Below, piece by piece: positions 32,090 to 39,970 of a stretch of 64,000 nt of DNA (its first letter is position 1; the number at the start of each line of letters is the position of its first letter). The translations under genes were made by a program, and so were the position numbers. Under the pieces are notes generated by a model. That model searched no databases, had not been told where the DNA came from, and saw only the letters and a list, made by a program, of their open reading frames with translations. Source of the DNA: Candidatus Rokuibacteriota bacterium (GTDB taxonomy: Bacteria > Methylomirabilota > Methylomirabilia > Rokubacteriales > CSP1-6); the NCBI GenBank assembly GCA_003220495.1, contig QHSP01000028.1, forward strand, positions 1-64,000. The letters are read 5' to 3'.

Positions 32090-32835
32090 CGCGGGTGAAG
32101 GTCGAGACGATCACGGTCGACCTCTGGGGTACGCTGCTCTTCGACGGGCCGGCGAGCGACAATCGCTACAAGAAGCGGCGCATGGTCGAGTTCCAGATGT
32201 TGCTGAGCGCCGCGGGGCTGTCGTCGTCGGCGGCGAAGCTCGATCGCGCCTACGATGAGTCCGGCGCCTATCTCGCCAGGATCTGGTCTACGCATCGTGA
32301 CGTGCCGGTCGCCGACCACGTCCGCGCCATCCTCGCCGCGGTCGATCCCGAACTGCCGAGCCGCGTCCCCCCGGCGCTCCTCGCGGCGCTGGTCGACTCG
32401 TACGCCGGGCCGATCCTTCTCCTGCCGCCGGCCGTCGACGACGGCGCGCTCGCCGCGCTCGAGACCCTCAAGGGAGCCGGCTACAGGCTCGCGCTCGTGT
32501 CGAACATCATGCGGACGCCGGGCGCGACGCTCCGGGAGCTGCTCGGCCAATTTCGGCTGCTCGCGTATTTCGAGCACACGACGTTTTCCGACGAGGTGGG
32601 GATTCGCAAGCCGGCGCCCGAGATCTTCGCGCTGACCTTGCGCGCGATCGGCGGCGACCCCGCCACGGCCGTCCACGTGGGCGACGATCCGGTGCTCGAC
32701 GTGCAAGGGGCTCAGGCAGCGGGGATGCGTGCCATCCAGGTGAGGTCGTCGAGGCGGTGGAATTCGGTTCGGCCAGACCGCACGATCTCGAGGCTCGCCG
32801 ATCTGCCGGCGGCCGTCGAGCAGCTCGACGTGTAG
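32086..32835 (+). CDS. HAD-superfamily hydrolase with DxW in motif I
   Basis: About 249 residues. The cap-containing HAD fold shows motif I VDLWGTLLFDG, motif II LALVSNIM, motif III Lys in GIRKPAPEIF and motif IV HVGDDPVLDVQGAQAAGM. In motif I the second Asp of DxDxT, the usual general acid/base, is Trp (DLWGT). This variant occurs in some HAD subfamilies; it could reduce phosphatase activity or mark a different substrate class. GTG 32086 overlaps the preceding TGA (GTGA); GTG 32095 is an alternative. Confidence 0.85.
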   Translation: MTRVKVETITVDLWGTLLFDGPASDNRYKKRRMVEFQMLLSAAGLSSSAAKLDRAYDESGAYLARIWSTHRDVPVADHVRAILAAVDPELPSRVPPALLAALVDSYAGPILLLPPAVDDGALAALETLKGAGYRLALVSNIMRTPGATLRELLGQFRLLAYFEHTTFSDEVGIRKPAPEIFALTLRAIGGDPATAVHVGDDPVLDVQGAQAAGMRAIQVRSSRRWNSVRPDRTISRLADLPAAVEQLDV

Positions 32836-32853
32836 ATCGCGAACGGGGGGAGG

Positions 32854-33234
32854 CTACCCGGCGTAGTTGATGCTGGAGCGCACCGCGGTCGCCTGAGCGC
32901 CCCGCGGCGAGACCCGGCCGGGCATCACCAGGCCGATCTCCTCGAAGTACCGGCGAATGGGATCCGTGATGCGGTCGGCGTACGCCTCGAGCACTCGATA
33001 CGAGATTCCGCGGTGGTAGGTCGCGCTCCTGAAATCGCCGCTTCGCCAGCCGAGAACTTTCGCGCTCCGGCTCTGGCGATTGCGCAGGATCAGACCGAAC
33101 GTTCCGAGCCCGGAGACCCAGTGATCGGGATTGTGCAGGCTCAGCTCAGAACAGAGGCCCGTGACCTCCCATTCCGGAGCAAACTCCGCCAGGGCCAGTT
33201 CGACCAGGCGTTGCACTTGTTCCGGGAGCAACAT
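32854..33234 (-). CDS. Conserved-looking hypothetical protein
   Basis: 126 residues without a recognised family. The N-terminal half contains LPEQVQRLVELALAEFAPEW and the middle NPDHWVSGLGTFGLILRNRQ. It has no signal peptide or membrane segment. GGAGGAGGAG just upstream on this strand (33251-33242) is a strong ribosome-binding site for ATG 33234 and argues that the frame is real. It stands alone, converging with the HAD gene. Confidence 0.62.
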   Translation of the reverse strand: MLLPEQVQRLVELALAEFAPEWEVTGLCSELSLHNPDHWVSGLGTFGLILRNRQSRSAKVLGWRSGDFRSATYHRGISYRVLEAYADRITDPIRRYFEEIGLVMPGRVSPRGAQATAVRSSINYAG

Positions 33235-33446
33235 TTACTTCTCCTCCTCCAGGGCCGCTGGCGCCGTGGGGGAGCAAGTAGGGTGCCACGGGGGGTGAAG
33301 TCGGGACCGCCGGCTGAAAATCCGAGCTTTTGAGCGATTGCGAGCGACCGGGCGCGGACGTCAGCGCCCTGACGTTTCCGCAGCAAACGGTGTCACGCTG
33401 CCACGGCTCCGGACACAATGGCGTCTGCCGCACCGCGGCATTGAGG

Positions 33447-33452
33447 TAGGAT
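33447..33452 (+). promoter_or_regulatory. -10 element of apt
   Basis: TAGGAT ends 8 bases before ATG 33461. The overlapping GAGGTAGGA could instead act as a distant ribosome-binding site, so the leaderless reading is less certain here. Further upstream, ACGTCA at 33358 and TGACGT at 33370 form a short hairpin of unknown role. Confidence 0.4.
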
Positions 33453-33460
33453 AGCGGGCG

Positions 33461-33985
33461 ATGAACATCGCCGACCTCAAGGGGAAGATCCGTGACATCG
33501 AGGACTTCCCGACCGTCGGCGTCTTGTTCAAGGACATCACGACGCTTCTGAAGGACGGCCCGGCGTTCCGGTATGTGGTCGACACCCTCGCCGAGCGCTA
33601 TCAACCTGAACGGGTCGACGTGGTCGTCGGTGTCGAATCGCGTGGCTTCATCCTCGGCGGAGCCCTCGCGCATCAGCTGAAGGCGGGCTTCGTTCCAGTG
33701 CGCAAGCCCGGCAAGCTCCCGGGCAAGACCATCAAAGTCGAATACGAACTCGAGTACGGCCGCGACGCGCTCGCGGTCCACGAGGATGCGATCAAGCGGG
33801 GCCAGCGTGTGCTCGCTGTCGACGATCTCCTCGCCACCGGTGGTACGATGGGCGCAACCTTGCGGCTGATCCGCCAGCTCGGGGGCCAGGTCGTCGGTGT
33901 GGCATTCATGATCGAGCTCGCGTTTCTTCACGGTCGCGACAAACTGAAGGAGCCCACGCTCCATTCGCTGATCGTGTATGAATAG
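33461..33985 (+). CDS. apt: Adenine phosphoribosyltransferase
   Basis: 174 residues, normal APRT length. DFPTVGVLFKDITTLLKD is the characteristic N-terminal segment, VVVGVESRGFILGGALAHQL follows, and the PRPP loop is VLAVDDLLATGGTMGA. It converts adenine and PRPP to AMP in purine salvage. ATG 33461 gives the standard N terminus. The next gene starts inside its last codons. Confidence 0.95.
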   Translation: MNIADLKGKIRDIEDFPTVGVLFKDITTLLKDGPAFRYVVDTLAERYQPERVDVVVGVESRGFILGGALAHQLKAGFVPVRKPGKLPGKTIKVEYELEYGRDALAVHEDAIKRGQRVLAVDDLLATGGTMGATLRLIRQLGGQVVGVAFMIELAFLHGRDKLKEPTLHSLIVYE

Positions 33986-34289
33986 GATCGCGACATTCGC
34001 AGGGGCGCTGATACTCGTCGGCAGCGGGTCTGCGATTGCCCTCGCGGACGAGGCGAAGTCGCCGATCCGCGCTTCGATGCTGCTCAGCGTCGTGGCGCCG
34101 ATAACCGAGTCCCGCGACGCCGCCTTCGATCGGGCCATGAAGGAGCCGGGACCGCCGGCGCGCCGCCTGGACGGGGAGATCCAGCCCGACGGGAGCGTAC
34201 GGTACGGCTCGGTGACGATCACCGTGAGGAATCCCTGCCCTCCCGGAACCCACTACGAGCCGCCTCTGCCCGGTCGCGTCCGGAAATAA
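33978..34289 (+). CDS. Small secreted protein of unknown function
   Basis: 103 residues. A signal peptide (MNRIATFAGALILVGSGSAI ending ALA) precedes a roughly 80-residue mature part with Pro-rich NPCPPGTHYEPPLPGRV. No family recognised. The ATG overlaps the end of apt by 8 bases, so translation is coupled, though a functional link to purine salvage is not apparent. Confidence 0.6.
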   Translation: MNRIATFAGALILVGSGSAIALADEAKSPIRASMLLSVVAPITESRDAAFDRAMKEPGPPARRLDGEIQPDGSVRYGSVTITVRNPCPPGTHYEPPLPGRVRK

Positions 34290-34307
34290 GCAACTCCCTC
34301 TAGGGTC

Positions 34308-35165
34308 ATGACCATCACGAACGTCGGTGTCATCGGCTGCGGCCTCATGGGTTCGGGCATCGTCCAGGTGTCGGCTCAGGCGGGCTTTCAGGTCCTCTTC
34401 GTCGAGGCCAACGACGAGCTGGTCAGGCGCGGGCTCGGGCGACTCAAAGAGACGCTCGAAGGGCTCGCGAGCCGGGGCAAGCTCGACGCGAAGGCCAAGG
34501 ACGCCGCGCTGGCGCGCATCGCGGGGACCCCGCGGCTCGACGATCTGAGCTCGTGCGATCTGGTCGTCGAGGCGATGACCGAGAATCAAGCGCTCAAGAA
34601 CGAAACGTTCGCCAAGCTCCACAAGATCTGCGCGCCGCACGCGATCCTCGCGTCGAACACCTCGTCGTGCAACGTCACCGCGATGGCCGCCGCCACCGGG
34701 CGTCCGGCGCAGGTGCTCGGGCTCCATTTTTTCAATCCCGTGCCGCTGATGAAGCTCGTGGAGGTCGTGCGGACCATCTTGACCGACGACGCCGTCGTCA
34801 AGACCGCCACCGAGTGGGTGCAGGCCGTCGGCAAGACCCCGGTGCAGACGAAGGACTCGACGGCGTTCATCGTCAACCGTCTCCTCGTGCCGTATCTGCT
34901 CGACGCCATCCGCGTCTACGAGAGCGGGCTCTCGTCGCTCGAGGACATCGACACGGCGATGAAGCTCGGATGCGGCTACCCGATGGGCCCGTTCACGCTC
35001 CTCGACCTCGTCGGCCTCGACACGACGATGTACGTCGCCGAGGTGATGTTCGAGGAGTTCCGGGAAGCGCGCTACGCGCCGCCGCCGCTGCTCAAGCGCA
35101 TGGTCATGGCCGGGCAGCTGGGCCGAAAAACCGGGAAGGGCTTCTACACCTACCCCGCGAAGTAG
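34308..35165 (+). CDS. 3-hydroxyacyl-CoA (3-hydroxybutyryl-CoA) dehydrogenase
   Basis: A 285-residue two-domain enzyme of standard Hbd/PaaH length. NAD binding VGVIGCGLMGSGIVQVSAQA is N-terminal. LVVEAMTENQALK and NTSSCNVTAMA follow, and the catalytic His is in LHFFNPVPLMKLVEVV. The C-terminal domain has DSTAFIVNRLLVPYLLDAI and RKTGKGFYTYP. It oxidises 3-hydroxyacyl-CoA with NAD+. Its last 62 bases overlap the 3' end of the convergent metal-transporter permease gene. Confidence 0.93.
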   Translation: MTITNVGVIGCGLMGSGIVQVSAQAGFQVLFVEANDELVRRGLGRLKETLEGLASRGKLDAKAKDAALARIAGTPRLDDLSSCDLVVEAMTENQALKNETFAKLHKICAPHAILASNTSSCNVTAMAAATGRPAQVLGLHFFNPVPLMKLVEVVRTILTDDAVVKTATEWVQAVGKTPVQTKDSTAFIVNRLLVPYLLDAIRVYESGLSSLEDIDTAMKLGCGYPMGPFTLLDLVGLDTTMYVAEVMFEEFREARYAPPPLLKRMVMAGQLGRKTGKGFYTYPAK

Positions 35166-36435
35166 CCGGTCGCCGCGCCACGAAGAGCGCGCCGCCCGCG
35201 CCGAGCATCACCAGAGGCACTCCGAGCCACCAGCGCTGGCGCGCTCGCGCTCGAGCCTGAAGCGTGCGGAGGACCAGCCGGTCGCCGGCGAGGATCTCCG
35301 CCCGCCCCGCGAGATATTGCCGCATCCGCACTTGCATCTCCTCCGTCGCCGGACGCGTGCCCCACTGTGCCTCACGCTGCATGGCGCGGACCCGCTCGAG
35401 CTCGGCGACGCTGCGCCGCACGTCCTCGACGGCCTCGCGTCTCGTATCGTGCTCGTCGGCGCTCAGGAACAGCGTCTGGGCCGCGGGCACCGAGGCTTCC
35501 AGCCAGTCGAGCCACCAGTGGTCCATCTGTGGAACGAGCACCAGCAAGAGCCCGGCGAGCCCGACGAGCGCGGTGGACGCGATCGCCGCGGAGCGCAGCG
35601 CGCCGACACCGCGTTCTCGTGTTGCTCGGGCGCCGGCGCGCGCCGCGAGCGTGATGCCCACGCCGGCGATGACGACGCCGAACGCCACGACCACGGTCGC
35701 GCCGGTCGGCAGGTCCCACGTCCACGACGCGCCCAGGCCGCCCGCGCTCACCAGGACCCCGAGCGTCCATCCGACGAGCAATCGGCCCCGCGCCGAGCCC
35801 GCGAGCGCGGCGGCGGCCGTGGCCGGCACGACGAGATAAGCGAAGACGAGGAGCACCCCCGCGAGCCTGACCGAGCTCGTCACGACGACGCCGAACGACG
35901 CGTAGAACACGAAGTCCCACGCGCGCACCGCTCGCCGCGCGCCCGCGCCGTCGGGGTCGAAGGAGATGTCGAGCAGCGGCCGGCGGACGAGCCAGTGAAG
36001 GGCGCCGATCGGCGCATAGAGGAGCGCCAGGGTGCCGACCTCGGCAGGGGTGATGGTGAGGATGCTCCCCACCAGGATCTGTCTGATGTGCTCGCCGCCC
36101 TGAGGCGCCCGGTCGACGACGAGCACGGCCGCCGCGGCGGAGACGGCGTAGACGATACCGATGATCGCTTCCTGGGGTACCGGCGTTCGCCGCGTGCGGC
36201 TCACGGCGAAGAGGCCGGCGCCGCCGAGCGTGAAGACGAGCGCGTACCAGTAGGCCGCCTCGCTCTGGATCGGGTGTCCGGCCAGGAACGCGATCGTGAC
36301 GCCGAGCGCCGCGACCTGCGCGAGCGCCAGGTCCACGAAGATCACGCCGCGCGCCAGCACGTGCAGACCGAGATAGACGTGGATGGCGGTCAGCACGAGA
36401 CACGCGACGAACGGGGCCCACAGGAACTCCACCAT
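35104..36435 (-). CDS. Zinc/manganese-type ABC transporter permease with long C-terminal extension
   Basis: 443 residues, against about 260-290 for ZnuB/MntB-type permeases. Residues 1-275 carry the family helices, with VIFVDLALAQVAALGVTIAF and LVGSILTITPAEV. A further TM (ALVGLAGLLLVLVPQM) leads to a predicted soluble helical region of about 90 residues (DVRRSVAELERVRAMQREAQ), a last TM (LGVPLVMLGAGGALFVA) and a basic tail. The tail is encoded antisense to the end of the hydroxyacyl-CoA dehydrogenase gene. The substrate-binding protein gene is upstream; an ATPase gene is missing. Confidence 0.85.
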   Translation of the reverse strand: MVEFLWAPFVACLVLTAIHVYLGLHVLARGVIFVDLALAQVAALGVTIAFLAGHPIQSEAAYWYALVFTLGGAGLFAVSRTRRTPVPQEAIIGIVYAVSAAAAVLVVDRAPQGGEHIRQILVGSILTITPAEVGTLALLYAPIGALHWLVRRPLLDISFDPDGAGARRAVRAWDFVFYASFGVVVTSSVRLAGVLLVFAYLVVPATAAAALAGSARGRLLVGWTLGVLVSAGGLGASWTWDLPTGATVVVAFGVVIAGVGITLAARAGARATRERGVGALRSAAIASTALVGLAGLLLVLVPQMDHWWLDWLEASVPAAQTLFLSADEHDTRREAVEDVRRSVAELERVRAMQREAQWGTRPATEEMQVRMRQYLAGRAEILAGDRLVLRTLQARARARQRWWLGVPLVMLGAGGALFVARRPATSRGRCRSPSRFFGPAARP

Positions 36436-36445
36436 GACGCGGGCC

Positions 36446-37354
36446 TCAGCGGGATCCGGCCAACGCCTCGGCGAGCCGCCGCACGTTGACGTCGAACAGC
36501 TTCAGGTAGTCGCGCGCCTCCGGGTCGCCCCCGACGGATGGGACGAGGGTGACGACGCGCGCGCCGCTCGCCGCCGCCACCCGATTCGCGATGGAGCGGC
36601 TCGCGGACGGCTCGACGATCAGGACTCTCACGCCGGCGTCCTTCATGCGTGCCGTCAGCGCCGCGAGCGATGCCGGTGAGGGAGGGACGCCGGGGACGGG
36701 CTCGACGGTGGCCACGATCACGAGACCGAAGCGGCGCGCGAAGTAGGGCCAGCTGTCGTGGAAGGCGACGACCCGCGCGCCGTGACGGGGCGCCATGGCG
36801 TCGATCCATCGCGCCAGGCGCGCGTCGAGCAACTCCAGGAAGCGAGCTCGGTTCCGGGTGAAGGCCGCGCGCGCGTCGGGAGAGAGCCGCGCGAGGCCGT
36901 CGAGGATGGTCTGCGTCATCGGACGTGCATTGGCGGGGTCGAGCCAGTAGTGGGGGTTCCCGAACCCGTGGACGTGCACGCCCTGGTCGCTCTTGACTCG
37001 TGGCGACTCGGCCTGGAGGAGGTCGACGCCCCGGGAGACGTCGAGGTCCGCCGGGCCGCCCGGCGCGAACCGGGGATCGTTCACGGTCGTGCGAATACGC
37101 GCGAGCCACGGCTCGTGATCGAGACCGATCCGAACCAGCAGCGCGGCCGACTTGAGTCGCGCGAGCTGACCGGGTTTGACGTCGACGGCGTGGGGCTCGT
37201 GGAGCGCGGGCGCCAGGCTCTCGACGGCCACGCGCTCGCCGCCCACCGCTTCGACGAGCGCTTTGAGGTCCGTCGAGGTCGTGACCACGTCCAGCACGCC
37301 GCCGCTCCGCGCCGGAGCCGCGGCGAGCAGGACGAGGGCGAGCGCCCGAAGCAC
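36446..37354 (-). CDS. Metal ABC transporter substrate-binding protein (ZnuA-like)
   Basis: 302 residues with a signal peptide (MLRALALVLLAAAPARSGG). The cluster A-I metal site is represented by HEPHAVDVKPG, a VHVHGFGNPHYWLDP segment, VVAFHDSWPYFARRFG and a late Glu/Asp, matching ZnuA/PsaA proteins that bind Zn2+ or Mn2+. The His-rich loop is short. GTG 37354 overlaps the stop of the acetamidase-like gene upstream. The permease follows 10 bases later. Confidence 0.9.
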   Translation of the reverse strand: MLRALALVLLAAAPARSGGVLDVVTTSTDLKALVEAVGGERVAVESLAPALHEPHAVDVKPGQLARLKSAALLVRIGLDHEPWLARIRTTVNDPRFAPGGPADLDVSRGVDLLQAESPRVKSDQGVHVHGFGNPHYWLDPANARPMTQTILDGLARLSPDARAAFTRNRARFLELLDARLARWIDAMAPRHGARVVAFHDSWPYFARRFGLVIVATVEPVPGVPPSPASLAALTARMKDAGVRVLIVEPSASRSIANRVAAASGARVVTLVPSVGGDPEARDYLKLFDVNVRRLAEALAGSR

Positions 37355-38479
37355 CTACGATTTCTTGGTGAAGATCGACTTCGGGATCATGCAGTGCACA
37401 CCCTTGCGCACGTCCACCACCTGGGACACGCGGCAGTCGGCGGCCATCGAGCTCAGCGAGTACGCCTCGTAGCGGCTCATCGGCACCAGCGTCTGGTGCT
37501 CGAGGAAGTCGACGCTCTCCCGGACGGCGTTGACCATCGCCTTGTTGAGATCCTCGTCGAAGCCGGTCGTGATCCAGTGGGTCTTGGTCTCGATCCGCGG
37601 CCACTCGAGCTTCATGTCCTTGCGAACGATGAGCTGCAGCGCGATCTCCCGATACGAGCACTCGAGCGCGGTGAGGTTTACCTCGCCGTTGCCCTGCCGG
37701 CAGTGCGAGTCGCCCGTCCACACGAGACCGCCCTTGAGGAAAATCGGGACGAAGATCGCCGCGCCCTCTTGCAGCTCGTTGATGTCCATGTTCGAGCCGT
37801 TCTTCCACGGGCGGAGCGTGGAGACCGCCGCCATGGGATCGGTCGCGCCGCCCTTGCGCGGCGCCGGGTCGTTGGGATCGATGCCGACCGCGAGCGTGCC
37901 GGGGAAGGGCTTGAGATCGAGCGTGATCCCCGGCTTGAACTCCGCCTGCCGCTTCTTGAGATCCAGGGTGAAGAACTTGACGAACCCATCGGGCATCTCC
38001 GGCGCGAGCGCGCCGATCGTCGGGAACTCCTTGCCCGGGAGGTTGAAGTTGATCCCGAACGGCTTGGGCACGATCCGGACGATCCGGATCTCCATCACGT
38101 CGCCGGGCTCGGCGCCGTTGACGTAGATGGGGCCCGTCATCGAGTGCGGGCCGCCGCCCGGATTTGCGCGCCGCAGCGCGACGATCTCGTCCATCGTGAT
38201 CCCCGGTCGTACCTTGTCGTGCGAGTGCATCATCGTCTCGATCGAGACGGTGTCGCCCGAATCGACGGTGAGCTTCGGCGGCTCTTTCGGGTCGAGCCAG
38301 CCCCACTGCACGGTCTCGAGGGTCGCCGCGAGTGTGTGGCGCTTGCCGGCGGCCGGCGCGGTCGAGCTCTTCTTCGCGTCACTGGCCTGCTGGGCCAGGG
38401 CATAGATGGCGGCCGCCAGCATCAGCATGAGAGCGGCCAACACCGTCAGGACGTGCTTTCTCGAATTCACCGCTGCCAT
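37355..38479 (-). CDS. Exported acetamidase/formamidase family protein
   Basis: 374 residues. A signal peptide or anchor (VLTVLAALMLMLAAAIYALA) precedes a FmdA/AmdA-type beta-sandwich: FPTIGALAPEMPDG, HSMTGPIYVNGAEPGDVMEI and GDSHCRQGNGEVNLTALECS carry the conserved Asp/His and Cys positions. Cytoplasmic family members hydrolyse formamide or acetamide; an exported version suggests periplasmic amide use or a non-enzymatic role. ATG 38479 is preferred over a frame starting at 38518 because AAGGAGA lies just before it. A metal-binding protein gene follows directly, overlapping by one base. Confidence 0.87.
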   Translation of the reverse strand: MAAVNSRKHVLTVLAALMLMLAAAIYALAQQASDAKKSSTAPAAGKRHTLAATLETVQWGWLDPKEPPKLTVDSGDTVSIETMMHSHDKVRPGITMDEIVALRRANPGGGPHSMTGPIYVNGAEPGDVMEIRIVRIVPKPFGINFNLPGKEFPTIGALAPEMPDGFVKFFTLDLKKRQAEFKPGITLDLKPFPGTLAVGIDPNDPAPRKGGATDPMAAVSTLRPWKNGSNMDINELQEGAAIFVPIFLKGGLVWTGDSHCRQGNGEVNLTALECSYREIALQLIVRKDMKLEWPRIETKTHWITTGFDEDLNKAMVNAVRESVDFLEHQTLVPMSRYEAYSLSSMAADCRVSQVVDVRKGVHCMIPKSIFTKKS

Positions 38480-38563
38480 CGCGCGTCTCCTTTCGAAACG
38501 GGGCTCGGGGGCGCGCAATGATCCGGCGGAAGTGCCGGAGTCGTCAAGGGGAGCGGAGGCGGG

Positions 38564-38842
38564 CTAGATGACCAGGAGGACGACGCCCCAGACGGCGACG
38601 AGCGTCACCATGAGCAGGCGGCTCAACACGCGGAGGCGGAACCGCTTTCTCGCGAGGGGAGCGCCCTGCGCGTCGGGGAGATCGCGCAGGCGCTCACCCT
38701 CGCCACGGCTCGCGCCGACGCCGTGCTGGTTCGAACTGCTGGCGACGAAGAGATCGCTGTGCGGAAACGTGACTCTCAGGAGGTCCAGCCGATCGACGAC
38801 GGCCATACCCCGGTCTGGGGACTGCCGATCGGTGAGCCACAC
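38564..38842 (-). CDS. Possible small membrane protein, C-terminally anchored
   Basis: A 92-codon frame starting at GTG 38842, three bases after the glycosyltransferase stop on the same strand. The only notable part is the C-terminal hydrophobic stretch LSRLLMVTLVAVWGVVLLVI preceded by a basic ARKRFRLRV, a tail-anchor-like layout. The first 60 residues have no recognisable features and a shorter product is possible. If it is not a gene, 38480-38845 holds nothing else I can recognise. Confidence 0.35.
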   Translation of the reverse strand: MWLTDRQSPDRGMAVVDRLDLLRVTFPHSDLFVASSSNQHGVGASRGEGERLRDLPDAQGAPLARKRFRLRVLSRLLMVTLVAVWGVVLLVI

Positions 38843-38845
38843 GAC

Positions 38846-39673
38846 TCAGCGTCCGAGAGCGGAAACGGACCGGCGATCGACGGCCAGGCGAGGCGCCGTC
38901 GGAGCCGGCTGAAGCCGCGTGTATCGCCCGCGGAGGCTGTCGAACGCGCGCGAGTGCCACACACCGCGCCGGTGGAGGCTGAAGCGGGCGAGGAGCGAGA
39001 GGATACGCAGGCCGTAGCCGGTCGAGGCCGAGAAGCTCGCCGACGAGGCGTCGGGAAAGTACCGCGTCGGCACGGCGATCTCGGCGATCCGGTAGCCGCA
39101 GGCGACGATCTGGGCCACGATCTCCTGATCGAAGATGAAGCCGTCCGAGTTCAGCGCCAGGTTGACGGTCTCCAGCACCTCTCGGCGGAACGCGCGGTAG
39201 CCCGTGTGGAACTCTGAGAGCGACAGATCGAACGTCCGGTTCTCGAGGTTCGTGAGGAAGCGGTTCGAGAAATACTTCCACCAAGGCATCCCCTGGGCCA
39301 GCGCCGAACCGCTCTTCAATCGCGAGCCGAACACGACGTCGGCCTCCCCACGGACGATCGGATCGATGAGCTGCGGAACCAGCCGCGGATCGTACTGATA
39401 GTCGGGATGGACCATGACTACGACGTCCGCTCCCGCTCGCAGCGCTTCCGCGTAGCACGTCTTCTGGTTCGCGCCGTAACCGTAGTTCCGGTTGTGCACG
39501 AAGATCTCGAGGCCGAGCTGCCGCGCGACCTCGATCGTTCCATCGGTGGACCCATCGTCCACGAGGATGACGAGGCTCACCGTGTCCTTCGGCAGCTCCT
39601 CGTATGTGAGACGGAGCGTACGCCCCGCGTTGTAGGCCGGCATCACAACCACGACTTTCTCTGACGTCCGCAT
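38846..39673 (-). CDS. Family 2 glycosyltransferase
   Basis: 275 residues. The GT-A nucleotide-sugar site reads VVVVMPAYNAGRTLRLTYEE and VILVDDGSTDGT. The acceptor-side metal motif is VVMVHPDYQYDP, where D-x-D appears as HPDYQYD as in dolichol-phosphate-mannose-synthase-like enzymes. EFHTGYRAFRREVL and FDQEIVAQIVACGYRIAEI match the same subgroup. It probably transfers a sugar to a lipid carrier or envelope polymer. ATG 39673 begins the family N terminus (MRTSEKVVVV); the upstream in-frame start at 39730 adds only basic residues. Confidence 0.88.
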   Translation of the reverse strand: MRTSEKVVVVMPAYNAGRTLRLTYEELPKDTVSLVILVDDGSTDGTIEVARQLGLEIFVHNRNYGYGANQKTCYAEALRAGADVVVMVHPDYQYDPRLVPQLIDPIVRGEADVVFGSRLKSGSALAQGMPWWKYFSNRFLTNLENRTFDLSLSEFHTGYRAFRREVLETVNLALNSDGFIFDQEIVAQIVACGYRIAEIAVPTRYFPDASSASFSASTGYGLRILSLLARFSLHRRGVWHSRAFDSLRGRYTRLQPAPTAPRLAVDRRSVSALGR

Positions 39674-39842
39674 GGCGCCACCCAGGTGCAGCCGCGATGC
39701 CAGCCGGCGGCGCTTCGGAATCTCGCGCACTTGCCGCGCATCGCCGCGCTATCCGGATTCCTCCACTACAAAAATTCGTAGGCAAGCGTGACGAGAAGTG
39801 TCAGGCGACGCCAGCCTTGAGCGCCGGCTAGCCCGTGGTGGT

Positions 39843-39949
39843 GGTGCGCGCCGCAGGCGGTCGCGGGGCGGGGGCCCCGCCGGCCGAGGGGCGCCGATGA
39901 ACGGGGTGCGCGCCGCAGGCAGTCGCGGGGCGGGGCCCCAATAGCCGAG
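39843..39949. repeat. Direct repeat pair with GC-rich palindromic core
   Basis: Two copies of a roughly 46-base unit, 39843-39888 and 39905-39949, each starting GGTGCGCGCCGCAGGC and ending GCCGAG, differing by a few substitutions and G-run length. Each contains a self-complementary core (GCGGGGC...GCCCCGC in copy 1, GGGGC...GCCCC in copy 2) able to form a hairpin. The pair fills the centre of the 297-base gap between the glycosyltransferase and the acyl-CoA dehydrogenase, which otherwise holds only the -10 element at 39956. Confidence 0.8.
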
Positions 39950-39955
39950 GCGCGC

Positions 39956-39961
39956 TATACA
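39956..39961 (+). promoter_or_regulatory. -10 element of acyl-CoA dehydrogenase gene
   Basis: TATACA ends 9 bases before ATG 39971; no Shine-Dalgarno sequence is present between. Confidence 0.4.
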
Positions 39962-39970
39962 CTGGATACG

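Noticed and set aside
36758-38521. Plus-strand open frame of 587 codons
   Set aside because: It lies opposite the metal-binding protein and acetamidase-like genes and shows only composition-driven repeats.
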